NCBI RefSeq assembly: GCF_001704155.1
Contig: NZ_CP016294.1
Location: 3,407,501 to 3,471,500, forward strand
Length of the DNA stretch: 64,000 nt
Direction of reading: 5' to 3'
Source of the DNA: Stenotrophomonas rhizophila
GTDB lineage: Bacteria; Pseudomonadota; Gammaproteobacteria; Xanthomonadales; Xanthomonadaceae
Under the pieces are notes generated by a model. That model saw only the letters and a program-made list of their open reading frames with translations. It was not told the DNA's origin and did no database searches. Positions 30,921 through 40,938 of the stretch are shown in pieces. Both the position numbers and the translations under genes were made by a program. The stretch's first letter is position 1, and each line of letters begins with the position of its first letter.

Positions 30921-31457
30921 TCATTGATCTTCAAGCGCAAGCGATGCAGGCCGTTCCAGCCAGCCGCCCGCGCCATCCGGCACCAGTTCAATCAGTTCGA
31001 TCCGGTCTTCGAAGACCCCGGTCACGCGGCCGTCGCTCTGCCCCATGTAGACGGCCGGACGCACCCGATAGGTGACCTTGTCCGGCGCCATCACCAGCGC
31101 GACCAGTGCGCTGCCCTTGCCGATTGAACCGACCATGTCCAGGGAGTCCAGCGGGAAGGCTTCCAGCGGCTCCTTGCGGCGGTTCGGATCCGGGCGCAGG
31201 CCCGAGCCGCCGGCCTGGGGGTTGGCCCAGGCGTCGGTGAACGGATCACGCATCCCCTGCGCGGAGTACTCAAAGGTCTCGAACTGCTGCATGACAGGCA
31301 GCGGTTCGAGCGGCGGTGCCGGGCGGGCGCGCACGTCGGCGACCCACTTTTCCAGGTTGGGCGCGTCACCGGGCGTGCTGGAGATGCTGCGTGCGCAGCC
31401 CGCCAACAGGACCAGCATCAGCAGGCCACATACCCGTGCGGTGCTGGCCAGGTTCAT
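30921..31457 (-). CDS. pilP: Type IV pilus lipoprotein PilP
   Basis: 178-residue inner-membrane lipoprotein with lipobox LLAGC (Cys near residue 21). It has a long flexible stretch with the family motif MRDPFTDAW near residue 68, then a small beta domain (about residues 105-170) that binds the N0 domain of PilQ. It links the PilMNO platform to the secretin. The start overlaps pilO by 4 bases. Confidence 0.94.
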   Translation of the reverse strand: MNLASTARVCGLLMLVLLAGCARSISSTPGDAPNLEKWVADVRARPAPPLEPLPVMQQFETFEYSAQGMRDPFTDAWANPQAGGSGLRPDPNRRKEPLEAFPLDSLDMVGSIGKGSALVALVMAPDKVTYRVRPAVYMGQSDGRVTGVFEDRIELIELVPDGAGGWLERPASLALEDQ

Positions 31458-32128
31458 GGCTTGCCTCCGTTCGGGCCTGCTGCCTGTGCGGCCGCTTTCT
31501 CCTGCGCTTCCATTTCCACGTCGTCCAGGTAACGGTAGGTCTTGACCGTGCCCGACAGTTCCAGCGCGCCGCTGCGCGCGGTGATGCCGGTCTTGGGGTC
31601 CTTGGGCTTGAGGTTGATGTCGTGCATGGTCAGGATGACCACGCGCGGCAGCGAAGCCACGCCGCTGACGAACGCACCGAACTGGTGGTAGCTGCCCACC
31701 ATGCGCAGGGCGATCGGCTTTTCGGCGTAGAACTCCTTGGGCACTTCCTCACCGGGCTGGAACAGCTCGTTGACCAGGCCGCTGGACAGCGCGGTCTGCG
31801 AGATGTCGATGATCAGGTCCGGCATTTCGGTCTTGCTGGGCAGCTGGCGCAGCATCTGCTGCAGCACCTGCTCCATCTGGGCCAGCTGCTGCTTGAGCGG
31901 CTCCAGGTTGACCGCGCGGCCCTGCTCTTTCTCGAAATCGGCGCGCAGCGAGACTTCGGTCTGCTCCAGCGATGCCAGTTCGTCGCTCTTGCCACTGATC
32001 AGCAGGAACCACGAGAGCACGACGATCAGCACGGTCAACAGGGCGCAGAAGACGATCTTCGCCTGCTGTGGCCAGCTCCCGATGTTGTTGAAGTCCAGGT
32101 CCTTCAGGTTGACTTTCTTCTGGCTCAT
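31454..32128 (-). CDS. pilO: Type IV pilus assembly protein PilO
   Basis: 224-residue inner-membrane protein. A short cytosolic N-terminus (SQKKVNLKDLDFNNIGSWP) is followed by one transmembrane helix (about residues 26-46), a periplasmic coiled coil (50-100) and a ferredoxin-like domain. It pairs with PilN and positions PilP below the secretin. The end overlaps pilP and the start overlaps pilN, each by 4 bases. Confidence 0.94.
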   Translation of the reverse strand: MSQKKVNLKDLDFNNIGSWPQQAKIVFCALLTVLIVVLSWFLLISGKSDELASLEQTEVSLRADFEKEQGRAVNLEPLKQQLAQMEQVLQQMLRQLPSKTEMPDLIIDISQTALSSGLVNELFQPGEEVPKEFYAEKPIALRMVGSYHQFGAFVSGVASLPRVVILTMHDINLKPKDPKTGITARSGALELSGTVKTYRYLDDVEMEAQEKAAAQAAGPNGGKP

Positions 32129-32963
32129 GCGGCCCCCTTCTGCGGCGTGCTGGACGCCGCCGGTTGCGTTGCCGGGGCGGGAACGATACGGCTGCCCGAA
32201 GGCGCCGGTGCAGCCGGGTCAGCGGCCGGTGCCGGAGCAGTGCCCGGCGCAGGTGCCGGTGCGCCAGTTCCTGCGGGCGCCGGCGCGAGCGGGGCAACGG
32301 CGGGGGCAGCGGCAGGCGCGGCATTCGGGTCGGTGCCCGGTGCCTCCACGGTGCCATCCGGCGCGATACCGTCGACCGCTTCGCTCTGCGCGGGCAGCGT
32401 CACCTTGACCACGAACACGTACGGCAGCGCGGAAATGTCCGAGACAGGGCCGATCGGCTTGTCCTTCTCTTCTTCCGGCTTCCTGGCTTCGATCACCGAC
32501 AGTTCCGGCTTGGTCATCCAGCCCGAGCTTTCCAGGTTGCGCATGTAGGCGCTGACCCGGGCGTTGGACTGGGTGCGCCCTTCCAGGGTGAGGATGTCGC
32601 CTTCCTGCTTCAACGCGGTCAGCACCAGCCCATCAGGGATGGTCCGGACCAGCGCATCGAACAGGTGCACCATCTGCGAGCGCTTGGCCTGCAGCTGTTC
32701 GATCACCTTCTTGCGCGCCAGCAGGCGGTCCTTCTGGCGATCGAGGCGGTCGATTTCCTTGTTCTGCTCCTTGACCCGTGCGATCTCGGCCGTGAGGAAC
32801 GCGTTGCGGTCCTCCTGGCCACTGAGCTGGCGGTCGTAGTAGAACCAGATCAGCGCCGACAGCACCACGCCTGCGATAGCCGCAAAGCCGAGCATGGTCA
32901 TGAACTCGCGCTGGCGTTGCTTGCGCCGCTCGGCGCGCCAGGGCAATAGATTGATTCTTGCCA

Positions 32964-32964
<1 letters not shown>
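32125..32964 (-). CDS. pilN: Type IV pilus assembly protein PilN with long Ala/Pro tail
   Basis: 279 residues. The conserved N-terminal MARINLLPWR binds PilM, one transmembrane helix follows (about residues 24-44), then a coiled coil and a periplasmic ferredoxin-like domain (to about residue 195). The last 75 residues are almost only Ala, Pro, Gly and Ser. Most PilN proteins are near 180-200 residues, so this tail is an extension, probably disordered in the periplasm. The start codon shares one base with the pilM stop (TGATG). Confidence 0.94.
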
Positions 32965-34247
<1,283 letters not shown>

Positions 34248-36668
34248 ATGACTCGCCTTCGCCGCTGGCTGCGCTGGTTGCTGGTCGCCTTCCTGGTCCT
34301 GGCACTGATCGGCGCCGCGGTCGCCGGGGGCCTGTACTACGCCATTTCCTCCCGTCTTCCCGACGTCCAGACCCTGCGCGACATCGAGATGCAGGAGCCC
34401 ATGTACGTCTATGCGGCCGACGGCAAGCTCATGGCAGTGTTCGGCGAGTCCCGTCGCACCCCGATCACCATGAAGGAGGTCCCCGAGCGCCTGAAGCAGG
34501 CCTTCCTGGCTACCGAGGACGCCCGCTTCTATGAACACGGGGGCGTGGACTACAAGGGCATCGGCCGCGCGGTCTGGCTGCTGGCCACCACCAACGACAA
34601 GCGGGTCCCGGGTGGGTCGACCATCACCCAACAGGTCGCCCGCCAGTTCTTCCTCAGCTCCGAGTACAGCTACACCCGCAAGCTGGCCGAGATCCTGCTG
34701 GCGCGCAAGATCGAGCAGGAACTGAGCAAGGACGAGATCTTCGAGCTGTATCTCAACAAGAGCTTCTTCGGCAACCGCGCCTACGGCGTGGCTGCGGCGG
34801 CCGAGTTCTACTACGGCAAGAAGCTGGGCGAGCTGAGCCTGGACGAGATGGCCTCGCTGGCCGGCATCCCCAAGTTCCCCTCCAGCGGCAACCCGATCAG
34901 CAACCCCGAGCGCGCCCGCGAGCGCCGCGACTACTACGTGCTGCAGCGCATGGCCAACCTGGGCTTCATCAGCCAGGCCGAGGCCGACGCAGCCAAGGCG
35001 GTGCCGATGCACGCCAGCGCGCATGAGCCGCCGCTGCAGGTCGAGGCCCCCTACGTGGCCGAACTGGTCCGCCAGGAGATGATCGCCCGGTTCGGCGGCG
35101 ACGTGCTCAACAAGGGCTACCACGTCACCACCACCATCAACGCCGAGATGCAGACCGCCGCCAACCTGGCCGTGCGCGACGGCCTGCTGGCCTACGACCA
35201 CCGCCACGGCTGGCACGGGGTGGAGCAGCAGGTGGCGCTGGGCGCGGGCGATGATGCGGCCGCACTGGCCGCGCACCTGCGCGGTATCAATGGCCAGTCC
35301 GGGCTGTTGCCGGCCATCGTGGCCGGCACCGGCGCCGATGGCAGCGCCACGGTGGTGCTGGCCAACCGCACCGAGGTGGTGCTGCCCGCCTCGGCAGCGA
35401 AGTGGACCGGCAAGAGCCCGGCCAAGCTGGTCCAGCGCGGTGACATCGTCCGCGTGCGCGCTGGCGAGAAGGAAGGCGAGTGGTTGCTGGACCAGATCCC
35501 GCGCGGCCAGTCCGCGCTGGTCTCGCTGGATGCTCAAACCGGTGCGCTGAAGGCCCTGGTGGGCGGTTTCAGCTTCTCCGGCAACAAGTTCAACCGCGCC
35601 ACCCAGGCGCGTCGCCAGCCCGGTTCGAGCTTCAAGCCGTTCATCTACGCCGCCGCGTTCGACAAGGGCTTCAACCCGGCCTCGATCGTGCTCGATGCGC
35701 CGGTGGTGTTCCGCGACCGCCGCGGCAAGACCTGGCAGCCGCAGAACGACGGCGGCGGCTTCCGTGGCCCGATGCGCCTGCGCGAAGCGCTGGTGCAGTC
35801 GCGCAACCTGGTGTCGGTGCGCCTGCTGGACGGCATGGGCGTGGAGTACGCGCGCAAGTACATCAGCGAATTCGGCTTTGCCGAAGCCGAGCTGCCGCCG
35901 AACCTGTCGATGTCGCTGGGTACCGCTTCGCTGACCCCGCTGTCGGTGGCGCGTGGCTATGCTGTGTTCGCCAACGGCGGCTCGCGCGTGGACACCTGGC
36001 TGATCGACCAGGTCAGCGACCGCGACGGCAACCTGGTGTTCAAGGAAAACCCGGCCCGGGCCTGCCGCGAATGCGTGGGCACCAGTGGCGGGGCGCCGGT
36101 GAGCCAGGTCGTGGACGGCTTCAACTTTGGTGCCGCCGCCGCACCTGCACCGGCCGGCCCGGCCAAGCCGCAGCAGGCGGCGGAGCCGGCCGTGCCGGTA
36201 GACCCGAACGCGCGCACCGCGCCGCGTGCGATCGACGCGCGCACCGCCTACCAGCTGGTCTCGATGATGCGCGACGTGGTCCAGCGCGGCACCGGCACGG
36301 CGGCCAAGGTGCTCGGTCGCGAGGACGTGGGCGGCAAGACCGGCTCCACCAATGACCACCGCGATGCGTGGTTCTCCGGCTTCGGCGGCCCGTACGCCAC
36401 CACCGTATGGGTGGGCCGCGACGATTTCCGTTCGCTGGGCTACCGCGAGTACGGCGGCCGCGCCGCGCTGCCGATCTGGATCGACTACATGCGGGTGGCG
36501 CTGAAGGACACCCCGATCGCGCAGAACGAGCCGCCGACCGGGATGGTCCAGGCGACGCTCAATGGCGCTACCGAGTGGGTCAAGGTCGAGGACATGGAGA
36601 AGCTGGCCGAGTACGACTTCAACACCCAGACCCCGCAGGCCGACGACGCGGCGTTCGATATTTTTTGA
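34248..36668 (+). CDS. mrcA: Penicillin-binding protein 1A, bifunctional peptidoglycan synthase
   Basis: 806-residue inner-membrane enzyme that polymerises glycan strands and cross-links peptides. One N-terminal membrane helix (residues 9-31) is followed by the GT51 glycosyltransferase domain with [12 protein letters not shown] near residue 91, [13 protein letters not shown] near 122 and [18 protein letters not shown] near 158. An OB-like insert and the transpeptidase follow, with SSFK (near 460), SRN and KTGST (near 700) as the three active-site motifs. The length is standard. Divergence from pilM is conserved in gammaproteobacteria. Confidence 0.96.
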   Translation: MTRLRRWLRWLLVAFLVLALIGAAVAGGLYYAISSRLPDVQTLRDIEMQEPMYVYAADGKLMAVFGESRRTPITMKEVPERLKQAFLATEDARFYEHGGVDYKGIGRAVWLLATTNDKRVPGGSTITQQVARQFFLSSEYSYTRKLAEILLARKIEQELSKDEIFELYLNKSFFGNRAYGVAAAAEFYYGKKLGELSLDEMASLAGIPKFPSSGNPISNPERARERRDYYVLQRMANLGFISQAEADAAKAVPMHASAHEPPLQVEAPYVAELVRQEMIARFGGDVLNKGYHVTTTINAEMQTAANLAVRDGLLAYDHRHGWHGVEQQVALGAGDDAAALAAHLRGINGQSGLLPAIVAGTGADGSATVVLANRTEVVLPASAAKWTGKSPAKLVQRGDIVRVRAGEKEGEWLLDQIPRGQSALVSLDAQTGALKALVGGFSFSGNKFNRATQARRQPGSSFKPFIYAAAFDKGFNPASIVLDAPVVFRDRRGKTWQPQNDGGGFRGPMRLREALVQSRNLVSVRLLDGMGVEYARKYISEFGFAEAELPPNLSMSLGTASLTPLSVARGYAVFANGGSRVDTWLIDQVSDRDGNLVFKENPARACRECVGTSGGAPVSQVVDGFNFGAAAAPAPAGPAKPQQAAEPAVPVDPNARTAPRAIDARTAYQLVSMMRDVVQRGTGTAAKVLGREDVGGKTGSTNDHRDAWFSGFGGPYATTVWVGRDDFRSLGYREYGGRAALPIWIDYMRVALKDTPIAQNEPPTGMVQATLNGATEWVKVEDMEKLAEYDFNTQTPQADDAAFDIF

Positions 36669-36677
36669 TGGCACAAG

Positions 36678-36700
36678 GGTGCCGGCCGATGGCCGGCACC
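36678..36700. repeat. Perfect 10-base hairpin after mrcA
   Basis: Arms at 36678-36687 and 36691-36700 are perfect reverse complements with a GAT loop. The stem resembles the GCCGGCC core of SMAG elements but lacks the GTAG head, and no T run follows. It may be a REP half or a transcript-end stabiliser for mrcA. Confidence 0.5.
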
Positions 36701-36761
36701 ACATCGATGTCACATGATCGGTGTACATTCGTGGGCAGGTCGTAACAGGGGAGCATCGCTC

Positions 36762-37409
36762 ATGCATCGGGCCCGTCAGCATGCCGAGAGCCAGACCCGC
36801 GAACGCCGCCACCGGCTTGCCCACGAGGCGGCGCGGTTGATGGCCGAAGGCGGAATCCGCGATTACCACCAGGCCAAGCTGAAAGCCGCCGGGCGACTGG
36901 GCATCCACGACGATGCCTCGCTGCCGCGCAATACCGAGATCGAAGACGCCCTGCGCGAGTACCAGCGCCTGTTCGCCGGCCCCGGGCATGGCACGCAGCT
37001 GCGACAACGCCGCGAAGCCGGCCTGCGTGCGCTGGAATTCCTGCACGGCTTCGCACCACGCCTGTGCGGACCGGTGCTGGACGGCACCGCCGACGCCAAC
37101 AGTCCGGTGCAGCTGCAGCTGCACAGCGACGATGCCGATGCCGTGCAGCGGTTCCTGGAAGAACACCGCATCCCGGCCGAGTCGCGAATGCGCCGCCTGC
37201 GCCTGGACCGCGAACGCACGATGGACGTGCCGGTGTGGGTGTTCTCCGCCGAAGGGCTGACCTTCGACGTGGCGGTGCTGCCCTACGACGCGCTGCGCCA
37301 GCCGCCGCTGTCGAGCATCGACGAGAAACCGATGCGACGGGCCTCGGCCGCGCAGCTGCGCAGCCTGCTGGCCGAGGATGAGATCAGGGGCTATCTGGAC
37401 GGCCCCTGA
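36762..37409 (+). CDS. Conserved hypothetical protein, possibly nucleotidyltransferase-like
   Basis: 215-residue soluble protein rich in Arg and Ala. The N-terminal half is helical (ARQHAESQTRERRHRLAHE, with DYHQAKLKAAGRLG near residue 33). The second half has a beta pattern with SPVQLQLHSDDADAVQRFL and LTFDVAVLP, loosely like a nucleotidyltransferase fold, but no catalytic GS..D motif is clear. The ATG at 36762 has a good Shine-Dalgarno sequence (AGGGGAG). It lies after mrcA and converges on the autotransporter gene with only 18 bases between the stops. Confidence 0.6.
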   Translation: MHRARQHAESQTRERRHRLAHEAARLMAEGGIRDYHQAKLKAAGRLGIHDDASLPRNTEIEDALREYQRLFAGPGHGTQLRQRREAGLRALEFLHGFAPRLCGPVLDGTADANSPVQLQLHSDDADAVQRFLEEHRIPAESRMRRLRLDRERTMDVPVWVFSAEGLTFDVAVLPYDALRQPPLSSIDEKPMRRASAAQLRSLLAEDEIRGYLDGP

Positions 37410-37427
37410 GCACGCGCCGCGCAGGAT

Positions 37428-39077
37428 CTACCAGCCGATGCCCACGCCCATCGCCACGCTGCTTTCGCCGCCCTGGCTGAAGGCGCCACTGAGACTGACG
37501 CTGGTGGTGGCGCGACGGTCCAGTACGCGCTGGTAACCCACCGCCAGGGCCGATTCGCCGTCGGCATGGCCGACGCCCGCGCCCAGCCGGTTCCAGGTGG
37601 GCAGGCCCGCAGTGTTCATGGCCATGGCGGCCTGCGCACTGCTCATCGCCGCCATGCGGTTCATGCGCTGGTCGAGGCGGTCGAACCGGCGGTCGATGCC
37701 GGCCAAGGCCTGATCGGTGTACGCGTTGGCGCGCTGCACCGCGTCGTCCACGGCGCGGGTGTCGACCGGCGGCAGTGCCGCTGCCGACGGCGGTGTCGCA
37801 GCGGCCGGCTCGACCGAATGCGCGTCGGCCGCGACGGCGGTCCCGGTGGCAGCGGCCTGCGGGCCTGCGGCGTGGGCCGTGTCCGCCGACGCCGCGGTCG
37901 ACTCGGCGGCGTCGGCCACGCTGGAGGGCGGACGGGCTCCGTCCTGCGCCGCGAGCGCGTCGACCTGCTCGCCCATGTCGTCCAGCGCCCGGTGTGCCGC
38001 GCTTACCGCGTAATCCAGCGCATCCAGCGCTCCGGCCACGGTGCCGTGCCACTTGCCCTGCACCGCGAAACGCATGCCGCGCACGCCGCCTTCGGCGTTG
38101 ATGCTGGTACCGAGCACGCTGGCCATGTCCGACAGCTGCCGCAGCGACACCACGTCATCGGCGGCGATGCCCGGCAGGACGTTGGTGATGCGTCGGCGCA
38201 GGCCCTGCCCGCCCACCGAGACCTCCCAGGGACGCTGTACGATCGAGCCAAAGCCCAGCGCCACGCTGTCATGGGCGTCGGCCCACACCTGGGTGGAGCC
38301 GCCGAGCGCCATGCCGTTCTCGGCCAACACGCGCGAGCGCGTGCCGAGCGCGAAACCGTCTGCGGCCCCTTCCAGGACGATCGCCGCACGGCCCAGCGCC
38401 ACCGAGTTGCTGCCCAATGCCGTGGCGTAGCTGCCGTACGCGGTGGAGCCGCTGGCAACGGCGCGGGCATCGGCGCCCATCGCGGTGGCCAGGAACCCGG
38501 CATGCGCGGGCAGGCTCAGTTCGTCCGATCCGACCTTGAAATACCGTTGCACATATTCCAGTGCAGCCACCCGCGCTTCGGCGGCAAACAGCTGCGCGCC
38601 GTTGACCGCGTGGGCGCTGCTGGCGCTGACCTCGCCGGCGCCCAGCGCCACCAGGCGCGAACCGCGCAGGTGCACGATGGCGTCCTTGTCGAAACGCACC
38701 ACATCGCTGAGGTCGGCGCTGACGCCCTGCACGCCGTCGCGCAGCAGGTCGATGTCCAGCCGGTTGCGCGCGATCCGCTCATGGTTGTGATTGACCTGCC
38801 ACAGCGCATCGGCCCACCCCGGCGGTGCGATCGGAACCTCCGCCGGCGGCACCGCGGGCGCTTCGCAGTACACCAGGCGGTCGCGGACCTGGTCGCGGCC
38901 GAACACGCCGGCCACGCCCACGCCGACGCCGAGCCCGCTGGCGAAGGCCACGCTGTGCGTCGCCTCGGACGTGCTGTCTTCGCGTGGTGCCGGGGCCGCC
39001 TCGCCGGGCGGCGGCAACGCGGTCGCGAACGCGGTGCCAGGCACCATCAACAACAAGGATCGGTAGAGAACATGCAT
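37428..39077 (-). CDS. Trimeric autotransporter adhesin with YadA-type anchor
   Basis: 549 residues. A signal peptide is followed by a short N-terminal region, then YadA-like head repeats (about residues 200-280: ATALGSNSVALGRA, GFALGTRSRVLAENGMALGG, DSVALGFGSI). A neck, an Ala-rich stalk, a coiled coil (NAYTDQALAGIDRRFDRLDQ) and the C-terminal beta-barrel anchor (ALAVGYQRVLDRRATTSVSL to the final GIGW) complete it. It should form a surface trimer. The ATG at 39077 is preceded by GAGAGGAA that overlaps the stop of the fimbrial chaperone gene. Its place as last gene of a fimbrial operon is unusual. Confidence 0.88.
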   Translation of the reverse strand: MHVLYRSLLLMVPGTAFATALPPPGEAAPAPREDSTSEATHSVAFASGLGVGVGVAGVFGRDQVRDRLVYCEAPAVPPAEVPIAPPGWADALWQVNHNHERIARNRLDIDLLRDGVQGVSADLSDVVRFDKDAIVHLRGSRLVALGAGEVSASSAHAVNGAQLFAAEARVAALEYVQRYFKVGSDELSLPAHAGFLATAMGADARAVASGSTAYGSYATALGSNSVALGRAAIVLEGAADGFALGTRSRVLAENGMALGGSTQVWADAHDSVALGFGSIVQRPWEVSVGGQGLRRRITNVLPGIAADDVVSLRQLSDMASVLGTSINAEGGVRGMRFAVQGKWHGTVAGALDALDYAVSAAHRALDDMGEQVDALAAQDGARPPSSVADAAESTAASADTAHAAGPQAAATGTAVAADAHSVEPAAATPPSAAALPPVDTRAVDDAVQRANAYTDQALAGIDRRFDRLDQRMNRMAAMSSAQAAMAMNTAGLPTWNRLGAGVGHADGESALAVGYQRVLDRRATTSVSLSGAFSQGGESSVAMGVGIGW

Positions 39078-39088
39078 GGTGTTTCCTC

Positions 39089-39787
39089 TCAAGGCAGCAG
39101 GATCTGCTGGTGTTCGCGGTAGCCGTCGCGGCTGAGCCGGTAATCCACGCGCAGCCGCGCGCCGGGCACCGGCTCGAAGGGCAACGCCAGCGTGGCGCCG
39201 GGGTAGACGCTGCGTTCGATGTCGTGGGTGATGCAGGCGGCCGCAACGCAGTGCTCGACCCGGCGGATGCCCAGCCGGAGCGTGCCGTGGTTATGCAGGC
39301 GGCCCCCGGCAACCTGCATCGCCACCCGTCCATCGGCAGGCAGCACGTTGACCAGCACGCCCCATACCAGGCTGACCCCAAGGGTGGCACCGGGGGTCTC
39401 CAGGGCATCGGGGCGCGCCTCCGGGTCGTCTCCGCGCACCCCTTCGAAGTACACCCGGAACGCGGTTTCTTCCTTGACCGGGGCCAGGGCGATCACCCGC
39501 ACCAGCCGGGTGCCGCCGCCGGCGAGCGCGAACATGCCCGGCGTCACGGCGATCGCCGCGGCGTCGCCGGTCGGCTCATCCACTTCGCTTTCGTCTTCGG
39601 TGGCGGGGGCAACCACGCGCTTGACCGTGGCCCTGACGTACTGGGTGCGCGGCGACTGCGCCTGCACGCGGATGCTGGTGGTGCTGCCCGCGTCGACATG
39701 GACACGCATGGGGTGCACGTCCAGGCTGGCCGACACCGGCAGGGCGGGAAGCAGCAACAGCAGCAGGGAAAGGCGATGCAGGCGCAT
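39089..39787 (-). CDS. Periplasmic fimbrial chaperone, alpha/CS1 type
   Basis: 232-residue exported PapD-like chaperone with two Ig-like domains. A signal peptide ends PVSASLDV. Conserved features are the first-domain strands (VHPMRVHVDAGSTTSIRVQ), the RLVRVIAL strand near residue 100 that provides the donor strand edge, and TAFRVYFEGV. It should fold and deliver the subunit to the usher. It starts 17 bases after the tip-protein gene and precedes the autotransporter gene by 11 bases. Confidence 0.82.
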   Translation of the reverse strand: MRLHRLSLLLLLLPALPVSASLDVHPMRVHVDAGSTTSIRVQAQSPRTQYVRATVKRVVAPATEDESEVDEPTGDAAAIAVTPGMFALAGGGTRLVRVIALAPVKEETAFRVYFEGVRGDDPEARPDALETPGATLGVSLVWGVLVNVLPADGRVAMQVAGGRLHNHGTLRLGIRRVEHCVAAACITHDIERSVYPGATLALPFEPVPGARLRVDYRLSRDGYREHQQILLP

Positions 39788-39804
39788 GGAAGTCTCGGTC
39801 GGCG

Positions 39805-40938
39805 TCAGGGGCGTCGGGTGGGCAGGCGCATTTCAAGCGTGAGATCGCCCTGGTAGCGTCCGTCGCGCTTTTCGGCCGCTGGCACCCGGGGCGTGATGAA
39901 GGTGAGCGGGGTCGGCACGCAGTGCACGGGCTGGTCCATGCCGGGCAGCAGCACCGGCCGCAGTTCGGCGCTGTGGATGCCGGCCAGCACCGTGTGCGCC
40001 TCGCGGTGCAGCTCGATCGTGGTGCCCGCATGCAGCAGTTGCAGGCGGTAATCGATGCGCTCGTGCGGCGCGCGGCCGCCTGCGTGGTGCCACACCGAAA
40101 AGGCATCGCGTGGCCGCCCCGGCACGTCTGGTCCGCGATCGCGCGCCACCAGCACCAGCTGGCTGCTGTGGGAACCCAGCCCGTCGTACAGGCACATGTC
40201 CAGCACGGCCTCGCCGCCGACGCTGGCCGGCGGTGGTACGGCCCGCAACTGCAACTGCAGGTCCATCGGCGCGGCCGAGCCGCCGTGCTCGGGCAGGTGG
40301 ATGGCCGCCCGCTCGGTATCGGTCACCGTGACCTCCAGCACGAATACGTGCCGGCCGAGTACCGCGCCGCCCACGCCGCCGCGCACGTCCAGGTGCAGCT
40401 CGGCCCGCCAGCGCCCGGCCACCAGCGCGCCGATGTCCGTTGCCGCCACCTGCAACGTCGCGGCGGTGCCGGCCGGGGCGACGTGACACTCCCGGGTTGC
40501 CGATGTCCACAGCGGGTACTCGGATTTGTCCCAGTAGTCGTCGCTGCAGCTGCGCTCCCACTCGACCCGTTCCATCCATCCGCTGACCCCGATGTCGCGG
40601 CGCTGGCCGCTGCGCGGTTCGTGGAATTCCAGCAGGATCGGCTGGCGCCCGGTCGGTCCTTCGCCGGTGTCGCTGCGCGGGCAGCGCCCGCGCGCGGGGT
40701 CATCGGTGCAGGTGACATGCAGGCGGCCATGGCCGTGCACCACCTCGTCGAACCCCAGCATGGTGCGTGGCGCCCATAACGACAGCGACTGCGGCGCGGC
40801 ACGGTCGAAGGCGTGGCTCAGCGCGGTCACGGTGGTGCCTGCGGCCGGCGTGGTGACCGGGGGCCGCTGCGCCGCCGCGGGTTGGGCGACCCACAAGGCC
40901 GGTACCAGCATGACGGCGCGCATCAGGGCCCGCTCCAT
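39805..40938 (-). CDS. Putative fimbrial tip adhesin / minor subunit (CS1-type operon)
   Basis: 377-residue exported protein. A signal peptide (MRAVMLVPALWVAQPAAA after a short MERAL leader) precedes a mostly beta protein with few cysteines (for example VTCTDDP, RGRCPRS, RSCSDDYWDK, DMCLYDG, VHCVPTP). In CS1/CFA-I-type clusters a large gene beside the usher encodes the tip adhesin, and this one fits by place and size, but I see no diagnostic motif. Two starts are possible: 40938 after AGGAGG, used here, or 40923, which would share one base with the usher stop (TGATG). Confidence 0.7.
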   Translation of the reverse strand: MERALMRAVMLVPALWVAQPAAAQRPPVTTPAAGTTVTALSHAFDRAAPQSLSLWAPRTMLGFDEVVHGHGRLHVTCTDDPARGRCPRSDTGEGPTGRQPILLEFHEPRSGQRRDIGVSGWMERVEWERSCSDDYWDKSEYPLWTSATRECHVAPAGTAATLQVAATDIGALVAGRWRAELHLDVRGGVGGAVLGRHVFVLEVTVTDTERAAIHLPEHGGSAAPMDLQLQLRAVPPPASVGGEAVLDMCLYDGLGSHSSQLVLVARDRGPDVPGRPRDAFSVWHHAGGRAPHERIDYRLQLLHAGTTIELHREAHTVLAGIHSAELRPVLLPGMDQPVHCVPTPLTFITPRVPAAEKRDGRYQGDLTLEMRLPTRRP

